A DNA stretch of 7,767 nt from Labilithrix luteola (GTDB lineage: Bacteria; Myxococcota_A; Polyangia; Polyangiales; Polyangiaceae), in assembly GCA_026225435.1 (NCBI GenBank), contig JAMFST010000431.1:1-7767 (forward strand). The letters are read 5' to 3'. Below are positions 1 to 6,492 of this stretch, one piece after another; the first letter of the stretch is position 1, and the number at the start of each line of letters is the position of its first letter. A program made the translations under genes and the position numbers. The notes beneath the pieces are model-generated. The model had not been told where the DNA came from and ran no database searches. It worked only from the letters and a program-made list of their open reading frames with translations.

Positions 1-2471
1 CGCTCTATCCCCTGTGGGACGCGGGGCTATCGGTCGGGCACCAGGTGCTCGGCGAGGACGAGGCCATCGACATCGCCCACGCCGACCTGCCGACGGCCAC
101 GGCGCTGCTCGATCTGCGCTTCGTCGCCGGGGCGGCGCCGCGTCTGGAGGCGCTGCTCGAGCGCGCTTGGCGCGGCCTGTTCACCGAGGCCGCCTTGCCC
201 GCCTTCTTCGAGCGGCTGGAGGAGGAGCGCACGGCGCGGCACGCTCGCTTCGGCGGCTCGGTCTATCTCCTCGAGCCGGACGTGAAGTCGGGCGCCGGCG
301 GGCAGCGCGATCTCGACGCCGCTCACTGGATCGTCCGCTCGCGCTTCAAGGTGAAGAACGGCGGCCCGGCACGGGGCGCGTGGCAGGAGCTGGTGCAGCT
401 CGGCGTGCTGGTCACGCGCGAGGCGCTCGAGATCGAGGCGGCCGAGGAGCTCCTCTGGAAGGTGCGCAACCGGCTGCACGCGCACGCCGGACGGCGGAGC
501 GATCGCCTCTCGTTCGAGGCGCAGGAGACCATCGCTCTCGAGCTGGGCTACGGCAAGCCGGGTGCTGGAATAGCACCCGGCACGGCCTCACGAGAATCGG
601 CCAGGGCGAGCGAGGAGCGCGCCACGGCGGCCGAGCGCTTCATGCAGGACTACTACCTGAAGGCCCGCGCCGTGACGCGCGCGCGCGAGCGGCTGATGAA
701 CCGCGCCATGCCTGCGCGACGGCGCGGACGGCCGCTGGAGGTCGATCTCGGCGGGGGCGTGCGCCTCTTCGACGGCCAGGTGAGCGTCTCGATCGCCGAG
801 CTGGCCGCCGATCCGGCGCTCGCCTTCCGCATGTACAAGGCGGCGCTACGGGAGAACGCGCAGGTGCTGCCATTTGCGCGCGACGAGGTGGCGCGGGCGG
901 CGGCAGATCCTTCGTTCTGTGCCCGGCTGCGCGAGAGCAAGGAGGCGGCGGCGAGCTTCGTCGAGCTGATCTGCAGCGTGCCCGACGCGCCGACGCGGCG
1001 CGGATCGATCGCTGGCGAGCTGCACGACGTGGGCTTGCTGCTCGGGATGGTGCCCGAGTTCCAGCCCGTCACCGGCCGCGTGCACCACGATATTTATCAC
1101 GTGTACACCGTGGACGTTCACAGCGTGGCGGCGGTGGACGCTCTGCGGAGCCTCGCGCGCGGCGAGCTGGCGCAGGAGTATCCGCTGGCGACGCGCCTGG
1201 CGGCGGAAATCGCCCGACCGCGGCCGCTCTTCCTCGCGACCTTGCTGCACGACGTCGGCAAGGGATACCCGGATGCCAGCGGCTCGCGGAAGAACCACTC
1301 GCAGAGCGGAGCTACGATCTGCGACCGGCTCCTGCCGCGCCTCGGCTTCACCCCGGCGGAGGTGGCGCACGCGCGGCTGCTCGTCTCGCAGCACCTGACG
1401 ATGTACCACACGGCCACGCGCCGCGACCTCGACGATCCGGCGACGGTGGAGGAGTTCTCCCGCGTGGTCGGCAACCGCGAGGCGCTGCGCGATCTCTACC
1501 TGCTCACCATCGTCGACATCACCACCACGTCGCCGACCGCCATGAACAGCTGGAAGGCGCGGATGCTCGACGAGCTGTACTTCGCCACCGACGAGCACCT
1601 GTCGCAGCTGCCGAGCGATGCGCGGCCGGGGCGCGGTCGGGCGCTGGACGAATCGGCGGAGTCGGAGCTGTCGCCCGAGGCGCGCGACTTTCTTCGCTCG
1701 ATGCCGGAGCGCTACGCGCTGTCGCACTCGCCCGAGTCGATCGTGGCTCACGCGGCGGTGGCAGCGGCCCGGGGGGGGCGCGTGGTCCACGCCGAGCTCG
1801 TCCCCTCGTTCCGCCAGGAGTTCGCCGAGCTGTGCGTGGTGGCGGTCGATCGCCCCGGCCTGCTCGCGCGCATCGCCGCGGCCATCACCGCCGGTCGCCT
1901 CGAGGTGCTCGCGGCGCACGTCTATTCGCGCTTGCCGGGTGTCGGTGTCGACGCCGCCGCGGAGCCGGCGCTCGCCGAGGCGGTGGATCTCTTCTGGGTG
2001 CGCGATCGTTCCGACGGCGCACCCGCCGTCGAGCGAGCCATGCCGCGGCTCCTGCGTGATCTCGACGCCGTCTGCCGCGGGGAGGTCGAGCCCGACGCGC
2101 TCCTCGCCGAGCGCGCCTCCGGAGGCTCCCGCTGGCGCGAACGTCCCAGCCCGGCGGTCGATCCGGAGGTGGTGCTCGACAACCGCGCGAGCGACCGCCA
2201 CACCGTCGTCGAGGTCTTCGCCAAGGATCGACCGGGGCTTCTCTACACGCTGGCGCGCGCCTTTCGGACGCTGGGCCTGACCATCGCCACCAGCAAGATC
2301 AACACCGAGGGGGCGCGGGTGGCCGACGTCTTCTACGTCGCTGAGCTGGATGGCTCGAAGATCGCGGGCGGGGAGCGGAGCCGGGAGGTGCGAGATGCGC
2401 TCCTGGGTGCGCTGAGCGCCGGCGTGGTCGGCGGCGCGAGCACGCCGAGCCTCGTGCCGCCGCCTCCGTGA
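1..2471 (+). CDS. glnD: GlnD, bifunctional PII uridylyltransferase/uridylyl-removing enzyme (5' end missing)
   Basis: GlnD senses glutamine and attaches UMP to, or removes it from, the PII protein, and so sets glutamine synthetase activity and nitrogen gene expression. The frame is open from base 3, giving 822 residues in the window. It enters inside the nucleotidyltransferase domain at LYPLWDAGLSVGHQV, the equivalent of the E. coli LLWD..LEVGHSVR stretch, so the catalytic GS/DxD part and the true start lie upstream; an internal GTG at 45 is not the start. After the linker comes an HD hydrolase domain: H366 and H373 in HVYTVDVHS, then HDVGKG at 416-421, and SQHLTMYHTATRRDLDDP, as expected for the uridylyl-removing activity. 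Two C-terminal ACT domains follow, each with a D-R-P-G-L-L core (about residues 615 and 743), the glutamine sensors. Odd points are a rare-codon, palindrome-bearing insertion near residues 186-201 and a G8 run at 1771-1778. The frame is intact throughout, so the gene looks functional. Identity is very secure. Confidence 0.96.
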   Translation, partial: LYPLWDAGLSVGHQVLGEDEAIDIAHADLPTATALLDLRFVAGAAPRLEALLERAWRGLFTEAALPAFFERLEEERTARHARFGGSVYLLEPDVKSGAGGQRDLDAAHWIVRSRFKVKNGGPARGAWQELVQLGVLVTREALEIEAAEELLWKVRNRLHAHAGRRSDRLSFEAQETIALELGYGKPGAGIAPGTASRESARASEERATAAERFMQDYYLKARAVTRARERLMNRAMPARRRGRPLEVDLGGGVRLFDGQVSVSIAELAADPALAFRMYKAALRENAQVLPFARDEVARAAADPSFCARLRESKEAAASFVELICSVPDAPTRRGSIAGELHDVGLLLGMVPEFQPVTGRVHHDIYHVYTVDVHSVAAVDALRSLARGELAQEYPLATRLAAEIARPRPLFLATLLHDVGKGYPDASGSRKNHSQSGATICDRLLPRLGFTPAEVAHARLLVSQHLTMYHTATRRDLDDPATVEEFSRVVGNREALRDLYLLTIVDITTTSPTAMNSWKARMLDELYFATDEHLSQLPSDARPGRGRALDESAESELSPEARDFLRSMPERYALSHSPESIVAHAAVAAARGGRVVHAELVPSFRQEFAELCVVAVDRPGLLARIAAAITAGRLEVLAAHVYSRLPGVGVDAAAEPALAEAVDLFWVRDRSDGAPAVERAMPRLLRDLDAVCRGEVEPDALLAERASGGSRWRERPSPAVDPEVVLDNRASDRHTVVEVFAKDRPGLLYTLARAFRTLGLTIATSKINTEGARVADVFYVAELDGSKIAGGERSREVRDALLGALSAGVVGGASTPSLVPPPP
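557..581. repeat. Perfect 10-bp inverted repeat inside glnD, possible inserted palindromic element
   Basis: Bases 557-566 (GCCGGGTGCT) are the exact reverse complement of 572-581, with a 5-nt loop GGAAT at 567-571. It lies in the glnD linker between the nucleotidyltransferase and HD parts, after LGYGK and before ERFMQDYY. The codons from 567 to about 605 include GGA, ATA, GCA, TCA, CGA, GAA and AGG, which are rare in the surrounding GC3-rich gene. From memory of GlnD proteins this linker is normally shorter. Together this suggests a small palindromic element that landed in the gene and stayed in frame. No second copy is visible in the window. Confidence 0.6.
1771..1778 (+). repeat. G8 homopolymer within glnD
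   Basis: Eight consecutive G follow three C between the HD and first ACT domains of glnD. The frame reads A-A-R-G-G-R-V-V across it, and both ACT domains follow intact, so the length shown is the coding one. It is a possible slippage or sequencing-error site. Confidence 0.7.
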
Positions 2472-2472
2472 G

Positions 2473-2500
2473 GGCCCGGCGGCTGGAGCCGACGTGGGCC
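2473..2500 (+). terminator. Stem-loop just after the glnD stop, possible terminator
   Basis: GGCCC (2473-2477) pairs with GGGCC (2496-2500), enclosing a second stem CGGC/GCCG (2480-2483 with 2488-2491) closed by a TGGA tetraloop. A small asymmetric internal loop separates the two stems. It begins two bases after the glnD stop codon, where a terminator would be expected. No T-run follows, so classical intrinsic termination is uncertain; in DNA this GC-rich, such stems also arise by chance. Confidence 0.35.
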
Positions 2501-2507
2501 GACGTGA
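2488..2507. repeat. 10-bp tandem direct repeat in the glnD downstream gap
   Basis: GCCGACGTGG (2488-2497) is followed directly by GCCGACGTGA (2498-2507), matching at 9 of 10 positions. The 10-bp period equals about one helical turn, so both copies would face the same side of the DNA. It lies about 50-70 bp before the next start codon, upstream of the candidate promoter, where an activator or repressor could bind. It overlaps the right arm of the stem-loop after glnD. Function is not known. Confidence 0.45.
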
Positions 2508-2520
2508 GTAGCGGCGAAAA

Positions 2521-2551
2521 CTGACTACCTCCGCCGCCGCGCTGCTATTCT
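2521..2551 (+). promoter_or_regulatory. Candidate extended -10 promoter giving a leaderless mRNA
   Basis: TGCTATTCT (2543-2551) fits the extended -10 form TGnTATnnT, with hexamer TATTCT at 2546-2551. A weak -35-like CTGACT lies at 2521-2526, with a 19-bp spacer. Seven bases separate the -10 from the ATG at 2559, so transcription would begin at or within a base or two of the start codon. The gap has no Shine-Dalgarno site (pyrimidine-rich GCTTCTC), which agrees with leaderless translation. Confidence 0.5.
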
Positions 2552-2558
2552 GCTTCTC

Positions 2559-3896
2559 ATGCCGAACCTGTCTTCTTCTTCTCGCCCCTTTCGCGCGTCG
2601 CGTGTCGTCACGGCCTGTGTTGTCTTCGCCACCCTCGCTGCCGTGTCTGCGGCCTGCGGCAACAGCGACGACTCGCCGGGGCTGGTGGACAACGTCAACG
2701 GCAACGGCAACGGCGTCACCTCGACCTCGAAGGACGCCAGCGTCGACGCGACGGCGACGGACGCGGCGGCCGACTCCCAGGCGCTCGGCGACTCGGGGAT
2801 CGGATGCTCCGACGGCATCAAGGACAACCTCGAGACCGACGTGGACTGCGGCGGGACGGTCTGCCCGCAGTGCATCGACGGCAAGGCGTGCGTCAACAAG
2901 ACCGACTGCATCGGCGGCGGGTGCGACAACAAGACGTGCGACACGCCGACCTGCAACGACAAGTTCCTCAACGGGACGGAGACCGACACCGACTGCGGCG
3001 GGTCGTGCCCCGCGTGCACGGTCGGGCGCAAGTGCGTCGCGAGCACCGATTGCTCGAGCGGGGCCTGCAGTAACGGAGCCTGCGCGTGCCCGGCGCAGAT
3101 GGTCATCGTGCCGCAGGCCGAGCTGCTCGGCGGCGCCTACTGCATCGACGTCACCGAGGTGACGAAGGGGCAGTACAACGCCTTCCTCACCGCCAACTAT
3201 CCGATCGAGAACCAGGTCTCCGGCTGCTCGGGCAACTCGACGTACACGCCGCGCGGTGACTGGCCGCCGGCTGCCGTCCCGACGAACGTCGCGGTCGGGT
3301 ACCCCGTCCGCTACGTCGACTGGTGCGACGCGTACGCCTTTTGCGCGCATGCGGGCAAGGAGCTGTGCGGCAACATCGGCGGCGGCAAGCTCCCGGACGG
3401 GCTCGATGCCACCGTCCTCGATCGCGCCAACAGCGGCACCGCGACGGTCGACGCGTCTGCCGTGCCGCTCGACGCCTGGTACAACGCCTGCTCCGCGCAG
3501 GGGGAGAACGTCTGGCCGTACGACGTGTCCACCTTCAGCCCCGGGACCTGCAACGACGGTTCGGCCAGCACGCTCGTGACACCGACGAGCGCGGCGGCGC
3601 CGTGGCCCGACTACGACTCCGGCAACAACATCACCGACGCCGGCTGCCAGGGCGGAATCTTCGGTCTGTTCCAGATGAGCGGGAACGTGGCCGAGTGGGA
3701 GAACGCCTGCGCGGCGACGACCGGCTCTACGGATTCGTGCGTGGTGCGCGGGGGCGCCTTCGACAGCTCCTACGCGAATCTCGCCACCACCGATCTGCAG
3801 TGCAAGTGGCAGAGCGACGAGACGCGGCAGCGCGTGCCCGCCGAGGCTGACGACGCGACGCTCGCCGACGTCGGCTTCCGCTGCTGCCAGTACTGA
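2559..3896 (+). CDS. Lipoprotein with two Cys-rich repeats and a SUMF1/FGE-like domain
   Basis: This 445-residue protein opens with a lipoprotein signal peptide: basic residues R9-R15, a hydrophobic stretch, and lipobox VSAAC with the lipidated cysteine at C33. A flexible Gly/Asn/Ser/Asp/Ala linker runs to about residue 80. Two related modules of about 49 residues follow (83-127 and 132-175), each with eight cysteines and a T-D-x-D-C-G-G motif; such modules are, to my knowledge, common in exported myxobacterial proteins. From M181 to the end is a SUMF1/FGE-sulfatase-type fold: IDVTEVTKGQYNAF, PVRYVDWCDAYAFC, GNVAEW (375-380), RGGAF (397-401) and a terminal GFRCC. True formylglycine-generating enzymes use a cysteine pair near the C-terminus; here C415 is near the first position and the second appears to be Glu, so sulfatase activation is unlikely. 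A role in surface binding or adhesion is a guess. The gene has its own candidate promoter. The domain call is firm; the function is unknown. Confidence 0.9.
   Translation: MPNLSSSSRPFRASRVVTACVVFATLAAVSAACGNSDDSPGLVDNVNGNGNGVTSTSKDASVDATATDAAADSQALGDSGIGCSDGIKDNLETDVDCGGTVCPQCIDGKACVNKTDCIGGGCDNKTCDTPTCNDKFLNGTETDTDCGGSCPACTVGRKCVASTDCSSGACSNGACACPAQMVIVPQAELLGGAYCIDVTEVTKGQYNAFLTANYPIENQVSGCSGNSTYTPRGDWPPAAVPTNVAVGYPVRYVDWCDAYAFCAHAGKELCGNIGGGKLPDGLDATVLDRANSGTATVDASAVPLDAWYNACSAQGENVWPYDVSTFSPGTCNDGSASTLVTPTSAAAPWPDYDSGNNITDAGCQGGIFGLFQMSGNVAEWENACAATTGSTDSCVVRGGAFDSSYANLATTDLQCKWQSDETRQRVPAEADDATLADVGFRCCQY
2805..3083 (+). repeat. Tandem Cys-rich module (two copies, about 49 residues each)
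   Basis: Residues C83 to C127 and C132 to C175 of the SUMF1-like lipoprotein align with each other. Cysteine positions are 83-97-102-105-111-117-122-127 and 132-146-150-153-159-165-170-175. Shared features are E-T-D-x-D-C-G-G, C-P-x-C, G-K/R-x-C and T-D-C. The regular spacing implies up to four disulfides per copy in an exported domain. The DNA copies have diverged, so the duplication is not recent. Confidence 0.8.
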
Positions 3897-3914
3897 GAGA
3901 AGTAGCGCTCCTCA

Positions 3915-3950
3915 CGGGGCGGCGGCCGCAGTAGGTTGCGCCGCGCCCCG
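3915..3950. other. GC-rich imperfect stem-loop before the HETGH gene
   Basis: CGGGGCG (3915-3921) is the reverse complement of CGCCCCG (3944-3950), and GCG (3922-3924) can pair with CGC (3939-3941) inside, leaving a 2-nt bulge. The stem ends 3 bp before the ATG at 3954. It could end transcription from the upstream gene or mask the start region in a read-through transcript. There is no T-run, and chance pairing is likely at this base composition. Confidence 0.25.
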
Positions 3951-3953
3951 ACG

Positions 3954-4802
3954 ATGAGACGGATTCACTTGCGCCTGCTCGCTGCCGTCGTCGCCTCCGT
4001 GGTGGCGCTCGCAGTGCCGCGGGCGGCGCTCGCCGATGATCAGCCGGAGGACTACGAGCCGCCGGTGACGGCGCCCGCGGCCGAGCTTCACACCAGCGAT
4101 CTTCCGCCGCTCGACGTGCTCACTCCCGCGCCGGCTGCGGTCGCGCCGCCGCCCCCTTCGTCGCTGACGCCCGTGGCGCCCGTGCGAAAAGGCGGGGTGA
4201 TGGACATCGACAGCTTGCCGAACTTCGGGCTCTTCGCCGCCGGGGCGATCAGCGCGCTGACCCTGCACGAGACCGGGCACCTCATCACCAACCTGGCCTT
4301 CGGCACCGTGCCGGGGTTCACGCCGATCCTCTACGCGAAGTTCATCCCCTTCTTCGTCATCGACCCGCACCTGCACGCCTGCGGGAGCCAGCCGCAGCAG
4401 TACTGCAAGTCGGATGGCAGCCGCTTCGGCGCCGGGCGTGACGGCTACTACGTCATCAACATGGCCGGTTTCCAGATGCAGAACATCGGCTCGGAGCTGC
4501 TGCTGTCGATCTGGCCGGACCTTTATTACCAGCACGCGCCCTATCGAAAAGGGATGCTGGCGATGGATATCTTCCTGTCCATTGGCTACGGCACCTTCTC
4601 GCTGCTCGGCATCGAGGATCCGCACGGCGATCTCTCCGGCGCCAACGAGCGTGACCTGTATCCGAAGGCGCTCCTGGCGAGCGCGGTCATCCTGCCGGCG
4701 GCGGTGGACCTGTACCGGTACTTCTTTCCCGAATCGAAGTGGGCGCCGTGGGTGAGTCGCACGGCGAAGGCCGGGCTGCTCGGCATGGACCTCTGTTTTT
4801 AG
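3954..4802 (+). CDS. Exported multi-pass membrane protein with HETGH zinc-protease-type motif, unknown family
   Basis: The protein has 282 residues. The ATG at 3954 is chosen because it gives a clean Sec signal peptide (MRRIHLRLL, hydrophobic core, AALA-DD cleavage); an in-frame TTG at 3936 would only add residues before it. A Pro/Ala-rich linker to about residue 80 follows, then hydrophobic segments interrupted by loops, probably four or five membrane spans. The first carries H105-E-T-G-H109, an HExxH zinc-binding motif set in a membrane segment as in site-2 (M50) proteases. VINMAGFQMQN (A171-G172) is faintly like the AGP/N motif of M50 enzymes, and D205 in LAMDIF is a candidate third zinc ligand. 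I do not see a clear M50 LDG motif, so this is at most a distant relative. A loop with two Cys (HACGSQPQQYC) may form a disulfide. The gene lies 57 bp after the SUMF1-like gene. Whether it is catalytic is unknown. Confidence 0.85.
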   Translation: MRRIHLRLLAAVVASVVALAVPRAALADDQPEDYEPPVTAPAAELHTSDLPPLDVLTPAPAAVAPPPPSSLTPVAPVRKGGVMDIDSLPNFGLFAAGAISALTLHETGHLITNLAFGTVPGFTPILYAKFIPFFVIDPHLHACGSQPQQYCKSDGSRFGAGRDGYYVINMAGFQMQNIGSELLLSIWPDLYYQHAPYRKGMLAMDIFLSIGYGTFSLLGIEDPHGDLSGANERDLYPKALLASAVILPAAVDLYRYFFPESKWAPWVSRTAKAGLLGMDLCF

Positions 4803-4892
4803 ACATGTCGTTCTAGCGGCACGAGAAACGAACAGCGCAGCTGGTCGCGCGGGTAAAGAAGGGCGCGGCTTGCGTGCCCGGTGCGGCGCTCG

Positions 4893-4901
4893 TGCTATCG
4901 C
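4893..4901 (+). promoter_or_regulatory. Candidate extended -10 promoter of the GH5 gene, leaderless layout
   Basis: TGCTATCGC (4893-4901) repeats the TGCTAT found before the SUMF1-like gene, and in both places exactly 10 bases separate the final T from the ATG. Read as TGn plus a -10 hexamer (4896-4901), transcription would start at about the A of ATG 4909. No Shine-Dalgarno site is present (CCCCGCC precedes ATG). I see no convincing -35. The rest of the 106-bp gap from 4803 holds only a weak bulged hairpin near 4807-4830. Confidence 0.45.
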
Positions 4902-4908
4902 CCCCGCC

Positions 4909-6486
4909 ATGCGCGTTCGCTCGGCTCTGTGGACGGTGGCGCTGATCACCGCGGCGCTCGGCTGCGGGGCGCACGGGCAGGACGACGCGAGCGCGCAATC
5001 GGCGGCGGTGACGGTGGACCGGCATCTGGCGGTCGCCATCGTGCACGCCGACGGATCGAGCGTCCCCTGGGCGTGGCTCGAGATCACCACGGCCGACGGG
5101 ACGTCGGTGGCGCAGGGGAACTCGCCGAACGGCACCTTCGCGCTGGCGCTTCCGGCGGCGAGCTACCAGCTGCATGCCTTCGACGGCTCGCTCACGCTGC
5201 CGGAGCAGGGGGTAGACCTCTCGATCGACCGCGACGTGCGCGTGGCCGAGGGGTCGACGGCGACGAACCTGCACCTCGACGTGCGCTACGCCGACGACAC
5301 GCCGATCCCGTGGGCCTGGGTGACGGTCACGAATGCCGGCGGTGGCCAGGTCTACAACGGCAACGCGCCGCACGGGCAGTTCGACCTCACCGTGGGCAGC
5401 GGCAGCTTCACCGTCGCCGCCTGGGAGGGGAGCAACGCGCTCGCGCCGCAGACGGTCAGCTTCGCCGCGGCGAGCGACGACCACGCGCTCGCCTTCGTCG
5501 AGTCGGCTTCTCCCGGCGATGACTTCGTGCGCGCCAACGGAACCGCGCTGCAGCTGAACGGGCAGCCGTACGTCTTTCGCGGCGTCGACTTCTACAACGC
5601 CAACAGCAAGAACACCTGCGGCGGCGACGTGGTCGACGGGACGGTGCTCGACACCTCGCTGCAGCAGATCGGCTCCGGGGCCAACGCGATGCGCGCCTGG
5701 TTCTTCCAGGACATGGCGCAGACGAACGGTGCTCGCGACTGGAGCAACTTCGACCACACGATCACGCTCGCCAAGAGCTACGGCGTGCGGGTGGTGGCCA
5801 CGCTGGAGAACGAGTGGGCCGCCTGCAGCAGCCCGGGCGAGAAGGACGAGGCGTGGTTCTCCTCCGGCTACAAGACGCCCCAAGGGACGCAGCTCGTCGC
5901 CTACCGCGACTGGGTGAAGGAGTTCACCGCGCGCTACGAGAACGAGCCGACCATCCTCGCCATCCAGCTGATCAACGAGGCGGCCGACGCCAACGACGAC
6001 GGCGCCGATTGCCCCGTGGGCGCGGACACCGTGCTGCAAGCCTGGGCCAGCGACATGATCACCGCGGTGAAGACCGAGGTGGGGGACAAGCGGCACCTGC
6101 TGAGCGTCGGGACCATCGGCGGCTCGAGCATGAGCTGCGGCACGCAGGGCGATCAGTGGAAGGCGCTGCACGCGCTCCCCGGCGTCGATATCTGCGAGTA
6201 CCACGACTACGAAGGCACCACCGCGCTGCCGGCGATCCTGGCGCAGCACATCAGCGAGTGCCAGGCGCTCGGCAAGCCGATCTTCGCCGGCGAGATGGGC
6301 GTCGACGACAGCGACGCCAACCGCACCGCCGATGCGTCGGGGAAGTTCGCGGCGCAGTTCGGCGCGGGCGCGTCCGGCATCCTCATGTGGAAGTGGGCGG
6401 TCGACGGGCAGCGCGCCTCCGACGGCGACGCGTCGTACAATCTGGTGCCCGGGGACCCGCTGCTTCCGATCCTGGCGACGTACTGA
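4909..6486 (+). CDS. Lipoprotein glycoside hydrolase family 5 (cellulase/mannanase-like)
   Basis: This 525-residue protein is probably a surface-anchored or secreted enzyme cutting beta-linked glucan or mannan. The start at 4909 gives a lipoprotein-type signal peptide, MRVRSALWTVALITAALGC, with C19 as the likely lipid site (the lipobox ALGC is slightly atypical). An upstream in-frame TTG at 4870 would spoil this. Two homologous beta-rich domains follow at about residues 39-200, each with a P-W-A-W motif (53-56 and 134-137). The catalytic domain starts at F206-VRANG, a typical GH5 opening, and shows the clan A residues: R262 in MRAWFF, N356-E357 (acid/base) in LINEA, H432 in EYHDY, E462 (nucleophile) in FAGEMG, and Trp in MWKWAVDG on strand 8. 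All the expected catalytic positions are present, so it should be active. The start of the catalytic domain recalls beta-mannanases (GH5_7), but the substrate is not settled by sequence alone. Confidence 0.92.
   Translation: MRVRSALWTVALITAALGCGAHGQDDASAQSAAVTVDRHLAVAIVHADGSSVPWAWLEITTADGTSVAQGNSPNGTFALALPAASYQLHAFDGSLTLPEQGVDLSIDRDVRVAEGSTATNLHLDVRYADDTPIPWAWVTVTNAGGGQVYNGNAPHGQFDLTVGSGSFTVAAWEGSNALAPQTVSFAAASDDHALAFVESASPGDDFVRANGTALQLNGQPYVFRGVDFYNANSKNTCGGDVVDGTVLDTSLQQIGSGANAMRAWFFQDMAQTNGARDWSNFDHTITLAKSYGVRVVATLENEWAACSSPGEKDEAWFSSGYKTPQGTQLVAYRDWVKEFTARYENEPTILAIQLINEAADANDDGADCPVGADTVLQAWASDMITAVKTEVGDKRHLLSVGTIGGSSMSCGTQGDQWKALHALPGVDICEYHDYEGTTALPAILAQHISECQALGKPIFAGEMGVDDSDANRTADASGKFAAQFGAGASGILMWKWAVDGQRASDGDASYNLVPGDPLLPILATY
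5023..5508 (+). repeat. Duplicated N-terminal domain in the GH5 protein (period 81 residues)
   Basis: The segment around VPWAW (from residue 52) and that around IPWAW (from residue 133) align over about 80 residues. Shared features are a D-G/D-D turn before the motif, P-W-A-W, a V/T-rich strand, G-N-(S/A)-P-(N/H)-G-x-F and a final strand ending A-F/W-(D/E)-G-S. The pattern resembles carboxypeptidase-regulatory-like or Ig-like beta sandwiches used as spacers or sugar-binding modules. The assignment is inference. Confidence 0.65.
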
Positions 6487-6492
6487 GCGACA

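Noticed and set aside
14..2059. Long + strand open frame overlapping glnD in another phase
   Set aside because: It is Arg/Ala/Gly-rich with no recognisable domain, while the glnD frame shows the full HD and ACT architecture.
2697..2714. Short GGCAAC microsatellite in the SUMF1-like gene
   Set aside because: Only two to three units, encoding a normal Gly-Asn linker; no sign of a functional or variable repeat.
846..3350. Very long open frame on the - strand (over 800 codons) opposite glnD and the SUMF1-like gene
   Set aside because: It is rich in Arg, Ala, Val and His with no domain motif, spans two real genes and their gap, and is explained by the lack of AT-rich stop codons in GC-rich DNA.
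3099..3896. True formylglycine-generating enzyme
   Set aside because: The second catalytic cysteine position appears to be Glu and no sulfatase gene is nearby, so only the SUMF1 fold is claimed.
3936..3953. TTG at 3936 as start of the HETGH gene, and TTG at 4870 as start of the GH5 gene
   Set aside because: Both would put charged residues ahead of otherwise well-formed signal peptides; the ATGs at 3954 and 4909 give standard export signals.
4770..4800. Possible intrinsic terminator at the end of the HETGH gene: GCCG/CGGC stem followed by TTTTT
   Set aside because: The stem has only four pairs and lies inside the coding region about ten bases before the T-run, too far and too weak to support a terminator.
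4807..4830. Hairpin TCGTTCT with AGAAACGA in the gap before the GH5 gene
   Set aside because: It has a bulge and mostly A-T/G-C short pairing with no following T-run; it could not be told from chance.
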